A stretch of 7,004 bases of DNA, from NCBI GenBank assembly GCA_002347405.1, contig DDXB01000031.1, positions 1-7,004 of the forward strand. The letters run 5' to 3'. The stretch's first letter is position 1, and each line of letters opens with the position of its first letter. This DNA comes from Rhodocyclaceae bacterium UBA2271. Lineage in GTDB: Bacteria > Pseudomonadota > Gammaproteobacteria > Burkholderiales > Rhodocyclaceae. The position numbers were made by a program, and so were the translations under genes. The notes beneath the pieces are model-generated. The model was not told the DNA's origin. It made no database searches and saw only the letters and a list, made by a program, of their open reading frames with translations. Positions 1 to 4,510 of the stretch are shown here, in pieces.

Positions 1-94
1 TGCGGGCAATTGCCCGCAGCGTGCAGCCCTGCTCAAGACTCAACTGGATCATCGTGCGTTCTTCACAGCTCAAGTGTTTGTAGTTCGTTCCCAT
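1..94 (-). CDS. IS30-family transposase, N-terminal fragment
   Basis: Reading leftward from an ATG at 94-92 gives 31 codons before the window ends: MGTNYKHLSCEERTMIQLSL, then EQGCTLRAIAR. The block LSxEERxxIxxxLxxGxxLRxIAR is the typical N-terminal helix-turn-helix (HTH_38) of IS30-family DDE transposases, which binds the element's ends. The catalytic DDE core would lie outside the window. A ribosome-binding site, GGGAGGT on the minus strand (112-106), lies 11 nt upstream of the ATG. Seven-base inverted repeats (102-96 and 124-118) flank that site. Whether the gene is intact cannot be judged. Confidence 0.8.
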   Translation of the reverse strand, partial: MGTNYKHLSCEERTMIQLSLEQGCTLRAIAR

Positions 95-141
95 CGCAAC
101 ACATTACCTCCCGGCAAGTGTTGCACTTCATATTTGAGGCC
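1..141 (-). mobile_element. End of an IS30-family insertion sequence (partial)
   Basis: This is the left part of an insertion sequence that continues beyond base 1. It holds the start of a transposase gene and, outside it, a short non-coding end. The right limit of about 141 is an estimate, because the opposite inverted repeat is not in the window. The stretch 116-139 (AAGTGTTGCACTTCATATTT at its core) is the best candidate for the terminal inverted repeat. The next gene's stop codon is at 165-167, so the element sits just past the 3' end of the lipoprotein gene without interrupting it. Only the transposase start supports the family assignment. Confidence 0.6.
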
Positions 142-164
142 GACGACCCTTACGCCCGCCCACT

Positions 165-1088
165 TCAACGACCATAAAGCACATCACCCGCTTGCGCGGC
201 AGGGGTTTTCATCTGCGGGACAATTTCGGCCATGCTATGGCGCGGCTGCACGTTCTTGACTATCGCTGTGGCGATCCGCTGGCGAGAGCCGGCGAGTGCT
301 TCGCCGGTTGGCGTCTTGAGGTTGTTTGCGGCAGCGCGCGTGAGCACCAACTCAGTGCCGACTTCGAGACCGCTCTCGCTGCCCACATCCATGACCAGGC
401 GGCGCCCATCGACCTGGATTACCCGGGCGGCAAAGGGCAGGCAAGTCACGGTGCTTTCCACCCAGGCGCCCAGTTCGGCCAGCAACTCATGGTAAACCCC
501 GCCCAGACGCGACTGACGGAAACCCTCGCTGCCAGCCTGCACGGCTTTCGGCAACGTCCCGCTGAACAGCAATTGCTTGGTAAATTCGCGCCGCGCCAGC
601 AGTTCGCCGCTGAAACCGTCATAGATATAGGCCTCCACGACCAATCGGCGCACGGGGAGGATCAAGGCCTTGTTGGCTGTGCCGAAATCGCGGAACACGC
701 CGGCGATCACATACTGCGCGCGTTCCTGGCCCGCCCAGCGGGTCAGTGCCGCGCGGTCCACCTCGGGTGCGGCCTCGATCGACACAAACGGAAAACGCTG
801 CGCCGCCGCTGCCGCGAGCAAGCTGCCGCGCTGACTGAACTGGTGCGTCAGATCATCCGCCGCCATGTGCGGCCAACCCATGAAGTCGCCAGAACGAATC
901 TGCTCGGGATGGCGCAGGGGGAACGAGGTCACCACCACCTTGCGCAAGGGCCGCTCGGCGCAAGTTTCGGCAACGGGCTTGATCGCGCCAAGGGAGTCGG
1001 CTGTCGGTGATGGGGCGAACGCAGTGCAAGCGCCGAGAACCAGCGCAGCGGCGAGGGCAAGCGACGACAATGCTTTAGCAGACTTCAT
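165..1088 (-). CDS. FlgT-like outer-membrane or periplasmic lipoprotein
   Basis: The 307-residue product starts with a lipoprotein signal peptide: a basic N-terminus, a hydrophobic stretch, and the lipobox LGAC with lipidated Cys21. The protein is therefore predicted to be anchored in a membrane facing the periplasm. Residues about 47-170 resemble the mixed alpha/beta middle domain of FlgT (TolB-N/CsgG-like). Residues about 214-307 resemble the FlgT C-terminal domain, with a VDGRRLVMDVGSESGLEVG segment followed by TPTGEAL. In Vibrio, FlgT is part of the H-ring around the flagellar basal body. This protein is shorter than Vibrio FlgT and is lipidated, so it may lack the N-terminal domain, and a flagellar role is not proven. 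Its position beside MSHA pilus genes suggests either a surface-appendage role or a chance junction. The ATG at 1088 has AGGAT about 8 nt upstream. The long plus-strand frame over the same bases lacks any signal or family match. Confidence 0.72.
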   Translation of the reverse strand: MKSAKALSSLALAAALVLGACTAFAPSPTADSLGAIKPVAETCAERPLRKVVVTSFPLRHPEQIRSGDFMGWPHMAADDLTHQFSQRGSLLAAAAAQRFPFVSIEAAPEVDRAALTRWAGQERAQYVIAGVFRDFGTANKALILPVRRLVVEAYIYDGFSGELLARREFTKQLLFSGTLPKAVQAGSEGFRQSRLGGVYHELLAELGAWVESTVTCLPFAARVIQVDGRRLVMDVGSESGLEVGTELVLTRAAANNLKTPTGEALAGSRQRIATAIVKNVQPRHSMAEIVPQMKTPAAQAGDVLYGR

Positions 1089-1230
1089 GCGCGATCCTGT
1101 CGAGATGAAATGCCCCGCATGGGGTACTTGTAACCGCTGTCAATTCAACGCCGACAAGGAGCCATCAGAAGCAGAAAAAAGAGTGGCAAACCGCTGCGAT
1201 ATTGAAACGCTGCCGTCAGTCCAAACAGCA
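1089..1230. other. Intergenic stretch upstream of the lipoprotein gene
   Basis: No coding region is supported here. On the minus strand there is a perfect TTGACA (1143-1138) that could serve as a -35 box, but no acceptable -10 box lies 16-18 nt downstream. A small GC-rich hairpin (CCCC at 1113-1116 with GGGG at 1121-1124) lies in the presumed leader of the lipoprotein mRNA. The composite repeat copy 1 begins at 1231 and separates this stretch from hepT. The lipoprotein gene therefore probably has its own promoter somewhere here, but I cannot place it. Confidence 0.35.
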
Positions 1231-1345
1231 ACGGCCCGCAATTTTTTCCGAGCCGCCATACCCGCTTCGGAGCACTTCCTACCCGCTGCGGGGCACTTCG
1301 TCCCGCCTGCGCCGACTTTCAGAAAGCCGTGGTGACCCCCGATTT
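1231..1345 (-). repeat. Composite intergenic repeat, copy 1 (with tandem 20-bp units)
   Basis: Read on the minus strand it begins 8 nt after the hepT stop codon. It has a GGGG-box (AAATCGGGGGTCACCA, 1345-1330), then AAAGTCGGCGC...GGCGGGACG (1319-1299), then a hairpin-like segment GGCGGCTCGG...AATTGCGGGCCG (1257-1232). Unlike the other copies it contains extra units. The segments 1258-1279, 1280-1300 and 1301-1320 align as three diverged tandem repeats of 20-22 bp (plus strand ACCCGCTKCGGRGCACTTC, the third more divergent). The same order of parts appears in copies 2 and 3. Confidence 0.7.
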
Positions 1346-1353
1346 ACCCCAGG

Positions 1354-1826
1354 CTAGAGCCAATCCCTGGACTTCAACTGTTCCCGCATCGCATGGGCAG
1401 TGTTCAGCAGCGTCGGCACAAAGTCATGTCCGGACTGGAGCGCGCTGGACAGCAGGGCCATGTCTTCCATGTATTCGTGAACCATCTGGTTGCGCAATTG
1501 GCGCATGGTCATCCATTGGTCCGTCGACTCGATCCATCCCAGCCGTTCCGCGCGATCAAGATTGTCGAGCTGGGCCCCGTCGGCTCGGCCAGTGCCGCAA
1601 GCAGTGTGGGCAAGAGCTTATCGGCCAGCGTGTCCTGTAAACGGCCGAAGCGCCCGACAAAGGCCTCGACACGCTCGGCCAGATCGGCATCGTCCGCCAA
1701 GGAACTGGCCCGCTCAGTAGTGAAGGGCGTGGCAAAGAGCCGCAGGTCAGTCGTTTCCAGATGGCGACATTCCTTGCCGATCACCCGGGCAAGAAAGCGT
1801 AGGCGGGCACGGTTCCCCGGTGTCAC
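1354..1826 (-). pseudogene. hepT: HepT-like HEPN toxin, frameshifted
   Basis: The gene starts at GTG 1826 and overlaps the mntA stop codon by 4 nt (GTGA). The first frame gives 83 residues (MTPGNRARLRFLARVIGKEC at the start, FGRLQDTLADKLLPTLLAAL near the shift). It then continues after the shift into an unrelated tail ending at 1509. The minus-one frame, entered at the GGGG run 1578-1575, continues as GAQLDNLDRAERLGWIESTD and on to a stop at 1356-1354. Joined, this makes 157 residues. The second part contains RNQMVHEY (residues 112-119 of the joined protein, bases 1494-1471), the Rx4HxY motif of HEPN RNases such as HepT. In such pairs HepT is the toxic RNase and MntA silences it by adding AMP to the motif tyrosine. 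One missing G in the run explains the break. A sequencing error or low-level frameshifting would also fit. Confidence 0.8.
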
Positions 1827-2122
1827 AGCCGCATCCCCTCCGCTGCGGCAAGCACATGAATCGGCAGGGTTAGCAGGTTGGGCGCGGACAGCAATACATC
1901 CACGCGACGCCCACCCATGGCGCGCATCAGGCGCGCAGAGAGGCGCGCGGAAAGCAGCGCGGGATTGTGGATGGGGCGCGATGCTTGCACCAGCAGATCA
2001 ACATCCCCGCCGCGTGCAGTATCGTCAAGACGCGAACCGAAAAGACAGACGTCGGCATCGGCACCGGCCTCTTCGCGAGTGATGCGGCGGATCGTGTTCT
2101 TTTGTTCAGCTGTCAGGCGCAT
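1823..2122 (-). CDS. mntA: MntA-like nucleotidyltransferase antitoxin
   Basis: This 99-residue minimal nucleotidyltransferase carries the family's catalytic signature: G29-S30 followed by D40-V-D42 (GSRLDDTARGGDVDLLV), and a third candidate carboxylate at D75 in RRVDVLL. Members of this group paired with HepT act as antitoxins that transfer AMP to the toxin's tyrosine, in the cytoplasm. The length fits the stand-alone family and nothing looks broken. The ATG at 2122 has no clear ribosome-binding site. Its TGA stop overlaps the hepT GTG start by 4 nt, so the two genes should be translationally coupled, antitoxin first. The pair sits between two copies of the composite repeat, apart from the pilus genes in function. 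The symbol is used in the toxin-antitoxin sense, not for manganese transport. Confidence 0.82.
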   Translation of the reverse strand: MRLTAEQKNTIRRITREEAGADADVCLFGSRLDDTARGGDVDLLVQASRPIHNPALLSARLSARLMRAMGGRRVDVLLSAPNLLTLPIHVLAAAEGMRL

Positions 2123-2185
2123 GGCGGCAGGTGCATCGGTTCAACAGGTAACCAAACAAGTTTAGCACCGCGAACAGAAAGAAAA

Positions 2186-2270
2186 GCGGCCCGGAATTGC
2201 TCCCGAGCCGCCGTCCCGCCAGCGCCGACTTTTGTTAAATCTAAATTAAATCGAGCCTGGCCCCTTTTTT
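2186..2270 (-). repeat. Composite intergenic repeat, copy 2
   Basis: On the minus strand it begins 8 nt past the stop of the last pilin gene. Its parts are AAAAAAGGGGCCAGGCTC (2270-2253), an AT-rich spacer, AAAGTCGGCGCTGGCGGGAC (2232-2213), and the arms GGCGGCTCGGGAG and CCGGGCCGC (2212-2186). The last part can fold as a hairpin of about 9 bp with one mismatch. The 21-base segment 2212-2232 is identical to the piece found inside the minor pilin gene at 4241-4261, and differs by one base from 1299-1319. It may act as a terminator for the pilin gene, but there is no T-run after the hairpin arms beyond TTTTC. Confidence 0.75.
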
Positions 2271-2278
2271 GGCTTCTC

Positions 2279-2800
2279 TTAGCAGCCTGCCGTTGCTATT
2301 GCATAGACTGGCGCATTGATGACGCCAGCTACCGGAGCTGCTCCTGCAGTATAGGTAACCTGGCAGGTGGCGGGAGTGGTCGCGCCCAGCATTTGAAAGG
2401 TGATCGCAGAGCCGGCAACCGCGCCGCCTGCCGAGATGGTCATTGCGTCAAGTCCGGCATTCAGTTGCGTAGCCGCAACTATTCCGGCGGCGTTTGCGGT
2501 GGGGTACTGGTTGAGCATGGTTACTAAAGTCCCTTCCATGTTTGCCGTTCCGCCTGTGGCCGTGCAGGTGCCCACGGGGACTCTCGCCATATCAAGCAGA
2601 CATCGGGAATGGGTCAGGGCACTGGCGGCACGAATTGCACCAAGAATGCCATTGGCCTTGGCAATTCTTGCATCCGTCTGCATGTTGGTGAATCTGGGCA
2701 AAGCCACCGCCGCCAGAATCGCAATGATCGTGATGACGACAATCAACTCAATCAAAGTGAAGCCGGATTGCTTCGACGGGTATCCATGGATGATCTGCAT
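2279..2800 (-). CDS. MshA-like type IV pilin (third in array)
   Basis: The 173-residue prepilin has a 13-residue leader ending in Gly13, then FTLIELIVVITIIAILAAVA with the conserved Glu at mature position 5 (residue 18). This is the class III signal that prepilin peptidase cleaves and methylates. The hydrophobic helix anchors the subunit in the membrane and then in the pilus core. The globular part has cysteines in SRCLLD, GTCTA, ATCQV and at the very C-terminus, a layout consistent with disulfide loops. It is a clear paralogue of the pilin at 3444-3980: both share LPRxxxxQxDARIAKANxI after the helix, ASALxxxRCxLD, and a similar C-terminal region ending in ..TxGC. The ATG at 2800 is preceded by a weak GGGG-type site. 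Composite repeats lie on both sides, which suggests it is a separately ended unit. Confidence 0.88.
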   Translation of the reverse strand: MQIIHGYPSKQSGFTLIELIVVITIIAILAAVALPRFTNMQTDARIAKANGILGAIRAASALTHSRCLLDMARVPVGTCTATGGTANMEGTLVTMLNQYPTANAAGIVAATQLNAGLDAMTISAGGAVAGSAITFQMLGATTPATCQVTYTAGAAPVAGVINAPVYAIATAGC

Positions 2801-2825
2801 ATTTGTACCCCAAAGATAGAAAGCA

Positions 2826-2842
2826 GAGTTTGGCCCCTATTT
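2826..2842 (-). repeat. Extra GGGG-box copy upstream of third pilin
   Basis: The minus strand reads AAATAGGGGCCAAACTC. This matches the first part of repeat copy 2 (AAAAAAGGGGCCAGGCTC) and copy 3 (AAATAGGGGTCAGACCCC). It is in direct orientation with the box at 2928-2945, so the two boxes flank the perfect hairpin at 2857-2885. It falls in the leader region of the third pilin gene, 26 nt before its ATG. Confidence 0.6.
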
Positions 2843-2856
2843 CCTATAGCGATTAA

Positions 2857-2885
2857 TAGCGGCCCGGGATTCTCCCGGGCCGCTA
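2857..2885 (-). terminator. Perfect 13-bp hairpin between pilin genes
   Basis: The arms 2857-2869 and 2873-2885 are exact reverse complements with a 3-nt loop, giving a very stable hairpin. It lies between the middle and third pilin genes. No U-run follows on either strand, so it is not a textbook intrinsic terminator. It could limit read-through, protect the 3' end of the upstream mRNA, or simply be the folded part of the repeat. Confidence 0.5.
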
Positions 2886-2945
2886 CGATTTCAGTGCCGA
2901 CTATTTACTTCAAAAACTGAAAAAACCGGGGTCTGACCCCTATTT
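2857..2945 (-). repeat. Composite intergenic repeat, copy 3
   Basis: On the minus strand it begins 27 nt after the stop of the middle pilin. Its parts follow the same order as copies 1 and 2: AAATAGGGGTCAGACCCC (2945-2928), an AT-rich spacer, AAATAGTCGGCACTGAAATC (2906-2887), and a GC-rich hairpin (2885-2857). The GGGG-box here is itself a palindrome, GGGGTC-A-GACCCC (2940-2928). From memory, boxes of this kind are common intergenic repeats in betaproteobacteria; I could not verify this. Confidence 0.72.
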
Positions 2946-2972
2946 GCTACTATTCATTTCGTTACGCGCCGC

Positions 2973-3392
2973 TTAATTTGTGCAGATGATCTGCGCGTTC
3001 GCGGTCTTGGCAGGAGTTGTGCCGGAGTGAGACAGCGTGCAAATCACCGTGCCACCCGCAGCAACTGATGCGCAGGTTGTGTCAGTGGTAATTGTAATAT
3101 TGGTTGGCAATGCGCCACCTACCAAACCTGTGTTTGCCGAGGCAATCAGGGTGGCGCATGGGGTAGCACCGTTAAGCCGGGTTGCAGATGCAGGGGTCAG
3201 TGAATACTTGGCATAATTCAATACTGCAGCGGAAGAAACTGCTCCCGCAGTCGCATCTACCGATGCCTGTGTCGCCTCGCCACTCATGTCGATAAATTTC
3301 GGCAGCGCCACAGCCGCCAGAATCCCTAAAATCACAATCACAACAACCAGCTCGATCAGCGTAAAACCCTTTTGAATGTGGCTATGTTTCAT
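2973..3392 (-). CDS. mshA: MshA-like major type IV pilin (second in array)
   Basis: The 139-residue prepilin has a short leader ending in Gly9, then FTLIELVVVIVILGILAAVA with Glu14 at mature position 5, a class III prepilin signal. The following LPKFIDMSGEATQASVDATA segment is typical of MshA, the subunit of the mannose-sensitive haemagglutinin pilus used for surface attachment. Cysteines occur at TPCATL, TTCASV, VICTL and IICTN near the end, so two disulfides are possible. It is shorter than, and clearly diverged from, the two pilins on either side. The ATG at 3392 has a near-perfect Shine-Dalgarno site 8 nt upstream, the best in the window, consistent with a highly produced major subunit. 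The 51-bp gap from the preceding gene is AT-rich. Assignment as the main subunit is an inference. Confidence 0.88.
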   Translation of the reverse strand: MKHSHIQKGFTLIELVVVIVILGILAAVALPKFIDMSGEATQASVDATAGAVSSAAVLNYAKYSLTPASATRLNGATPCATLIASANTGLVGGALPTNITITTDTTCASVAAGGTVICTLSHSGTTPAKTANAQIICTN

Positions 3393-3400
3393 TGCTTGCT

Positions 3401-3408
3401 ACCTCCTT
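3401..3408 (-). promoter_or_regulatory. Strong Shine-Dalgarno site of the middle pilin
   Basis: The minus strand reads AAGGAGGT, a full match to the anti-Shine-Dalgarno sequence, 8 nt from the ATG at 3392. No other pilus gene in the window has a comparable site. This points to much higher translation of this pilin. Just upstream lies an AT-rich tract with a TATATT that could be a -10 box, but I see no matching -35 box. Confidence 0.85.
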
Positions 3409-3443
3409 AAAATATATTTAAAGTTCAAAACGAAAAGTGTGGT

Positions 3444-3980
3444 TCAGCAGCCCGTGGTGACGACCGAAATCACGGGCGCGGTAATGAGGGTGCCAACCAA
3501 GGTGGCCGGCGCGTAGGTGATGCGGCAATTCGGTACTGTGCCACCGGCGATATCGAGACATAACCCGCCTGCCGCACAGCCCGCGCCGCCGATGCTCATG
3601 CCGTCAGCCGTCAGGTTGATGTCCGCAGCGGCGAGGATGCCGGTAGCCGTTGCGGCCGGAAAGCGGTTGACGATGTCGATGGCCAGGCCATCCATATTGA
3701 CCCTGGGTATGGGCGCCTGACAGTTGGCGGCGGGCAGGGTGGCGGCGACCGCTGCGAGGTCAAGCTCGCAGCGACCGCGTGCGAGGGCGGAAGCGGAGCG
3801 GATCGAGCCGTAGATGGCGTTGGCCTTGGCGATGCGCGCATCGCGCTGGGCGTCGATAAGACGTGGCAGGGCAACTGCTGCCAGGATGGCGATGATGGTA
3901 ATGACGATGATCAGTTCGATCAGCGTGAAGCCCTGAGCGAAGCGGGCAGACCAGCGAGAATGGGCAGCAGGATTATTCAC
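3444..3980 (-). CDS. MshA-like type IV pilin (first in array)
   Basis: The 178-residue prepilin has a 17-residue leader ending in Gly17, then FTLIELIIVITIIAILAAVA with Glu22 at mature position 5. The body shares DARIAKANxI, ASALxxxRCxLD and the C-terminal TTGC ending with the third pilin, so the two are duplicates separated by the middle pilin. Cysteines (RGRCELD, ANCQAP, GAGCAAGGLC, PNCRIT, TTGC) are more numerous than in its paralogue. The start is GTG at 3980. No in-frame ATG precedes it, because an in-frame TAA lies 15-17 nt upstream, and no good ribosome-binding site is seen. Weak initiation suggests a minor or alternative subunit. It lies 62 nt after the minor pilin gene and 51 nt before the middle pilin. 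Confidence 0.85.
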   Translation of the reverse strand: MNNPAAHSRWSARFAQGFTLIELIIVITIIAILAAVALPRLIDAQRDARIAKANAIYGSIRSASALARGRCELDLAAVAATLPAANCQAPIPRVNMDGLAIDIVNRFPAATATGILAAADINLTADGMSIGGAGCAAGGLCLDIAGGTVPNCRITYAPATLVGTLITAPVISVVTTGC

Positions 3981-4042
3981 GGCGGGAAAGTTAGCACAAT
4001 ACCCAGCTAAAGTGTTGGATGGATTAACGACACGATTGCCGC

Positions 4043-4510
4043 TTACTTGAGCGCCTCCAGCCGCAAACCGACCGTTCGCCCAAGTTCGTCGGTGTGGCTG
4101 GTGTAGCGCCAGCGCAGGAGGTCACGGCCGCCGAAGGCTGCCGGTTGCCGTGGGCGATAGTGCAGTGTCCGGCTGTCCGCTGCGTAATGCCAGCCAGCCA
4201 GGGTTGGCGCCGCCCCCATGTTGGCGGCGTCCGGCTGCGCCGTCCCGCCAGCGCCGACTTTCGGGCCGATAAAATCAAGTGGATTTTCTTCGATCAACGC
4301 CGCAATGCGCGCTTCCTCGCCGCGCATGATGGCATCAGCCACGGCGAGTTTGATGCCGGTGTTGATGTGGCGCACGGTGAGTTCGACTTCCAGCTTTTCG
4401 GTTTCATGCTCGAGAGCGGTCAGGCGGTTAAGCAGGAGGGTGGCCAGCACGCCGAAGATGGCCAGCACCACGGCGAATTCGAATTTGCCGAAGCCGGCTT
4501 GCCGTTTCAT
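4043..4510 (-). CDS. Atypical minor pilin or pseudopilin of the MSHA system
   Basis: The 155-residue product begins MKRQAG followed by FGKFEFAVVLAIFGVLATLL. Gly6 and Phe7 give a possible prepilin peptidase site, and Glu11 is at mature position 5, but the usual FTLIE is replaced by FGKFE. The rest has an amphipathic alpha segment and a C-terminal beta-rich region (AGWHYAADSRTLHYRPR, LLRWRYTSH). It lies where minor pilin genes such as mshB or mshF occur in MSHA loci; I cannot choose between them. Residues KVGAGGT, encoded by 4261-4241, are an exact copy of a piece of the intergenic repeat. The ATG overlaps the TGA of the ATPase gene by 4 nt (4507-4510) and lacks its own ribosome-binding site, so translation is probably coupled to the ATPase. 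Confidence 0.75.
   Translation of the reverse strand: MKRQAGFGKFEFAVVLAIFGVLATLLLNRLTALEHETEKLEVELTVRHINTGIKLAVADAIMRGEEARIAALIEENPLDFIGPKVGAGGTAQPDAANMGAAPTLAGWHYAADSRTLHYRPRQPAAFGGRDLLRWRYTSHTDELGRTVGLRLEALK
4241..4261 (-). repeat. 21-bp piece of the composite repeat inside a coding region
   Basis: The 21 bases are identical to 2212-2232 and differ at one position from 1299-1319. Here they are read in frame as KVGAGGT within the minor pilin, in the same strand orientation as the intergenic copies. The hairpin and GGGG-box parts of the repeat are missing. The position is just after ENPLDFIGP, at the start of the variable globular domain, where extra residues would be tolerated. Confidence 0.7.

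Noticed and set aside
1..18. Perfect 18-bp palindrome at the window edge
   Set aside because: It lies within the transposase coding sequence (around RAIAR) and is probably a coincidence of codons; no sign of function.
192..1010. Long plus-strand open frame of 272 codons opposite the lipoprotein gene
   Set aside because: No signal, motif or family resemblance, while the minus strand has a lipobox and FlgT-like domain. Long antisense frames are common in GC-rich DNA.
1138..1143. Perfect TTGACA as promoter -35 for the lipoprotein gene
   Set aside because: No acceptable -10 hexamer is found at 16-18 nt, so I did not call a promoter.
1231..1320. CRISPR-like array of 20-bp units
   Set aside because: Units are directly adjacent with no spacers, they are diverged, and no cas gene is present.
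1572..1580. Programmed -1 frameshift in hepT
   Set aside because: GGGGCCC allows only partial re-pairing in the -1 frame and I see no downstream stimulator, so a simple base loss is more likely.
1393..2082. Plus-strand open frame of 229 codons over the mntA-hepT region
   Set aside because: It is arginine-rich and low in recognisable structure, and the minus strand encodes clear MntA and HEPN motifs.
1231..2945. Integron cassette array with attC sites
   Set aside because: The gene-repeat order is suggestive, but I found no attC core (RYYYAAC/GTTRRRY) at matching positions and no integrase.
3393..3443. Sigma-70 or sigma-54 promoter for the middle pilin
   Set aside because: A TATATT is present but without a -35 box at proper spacing, and no GG-N10-GC sigma-54 pattern is seen.
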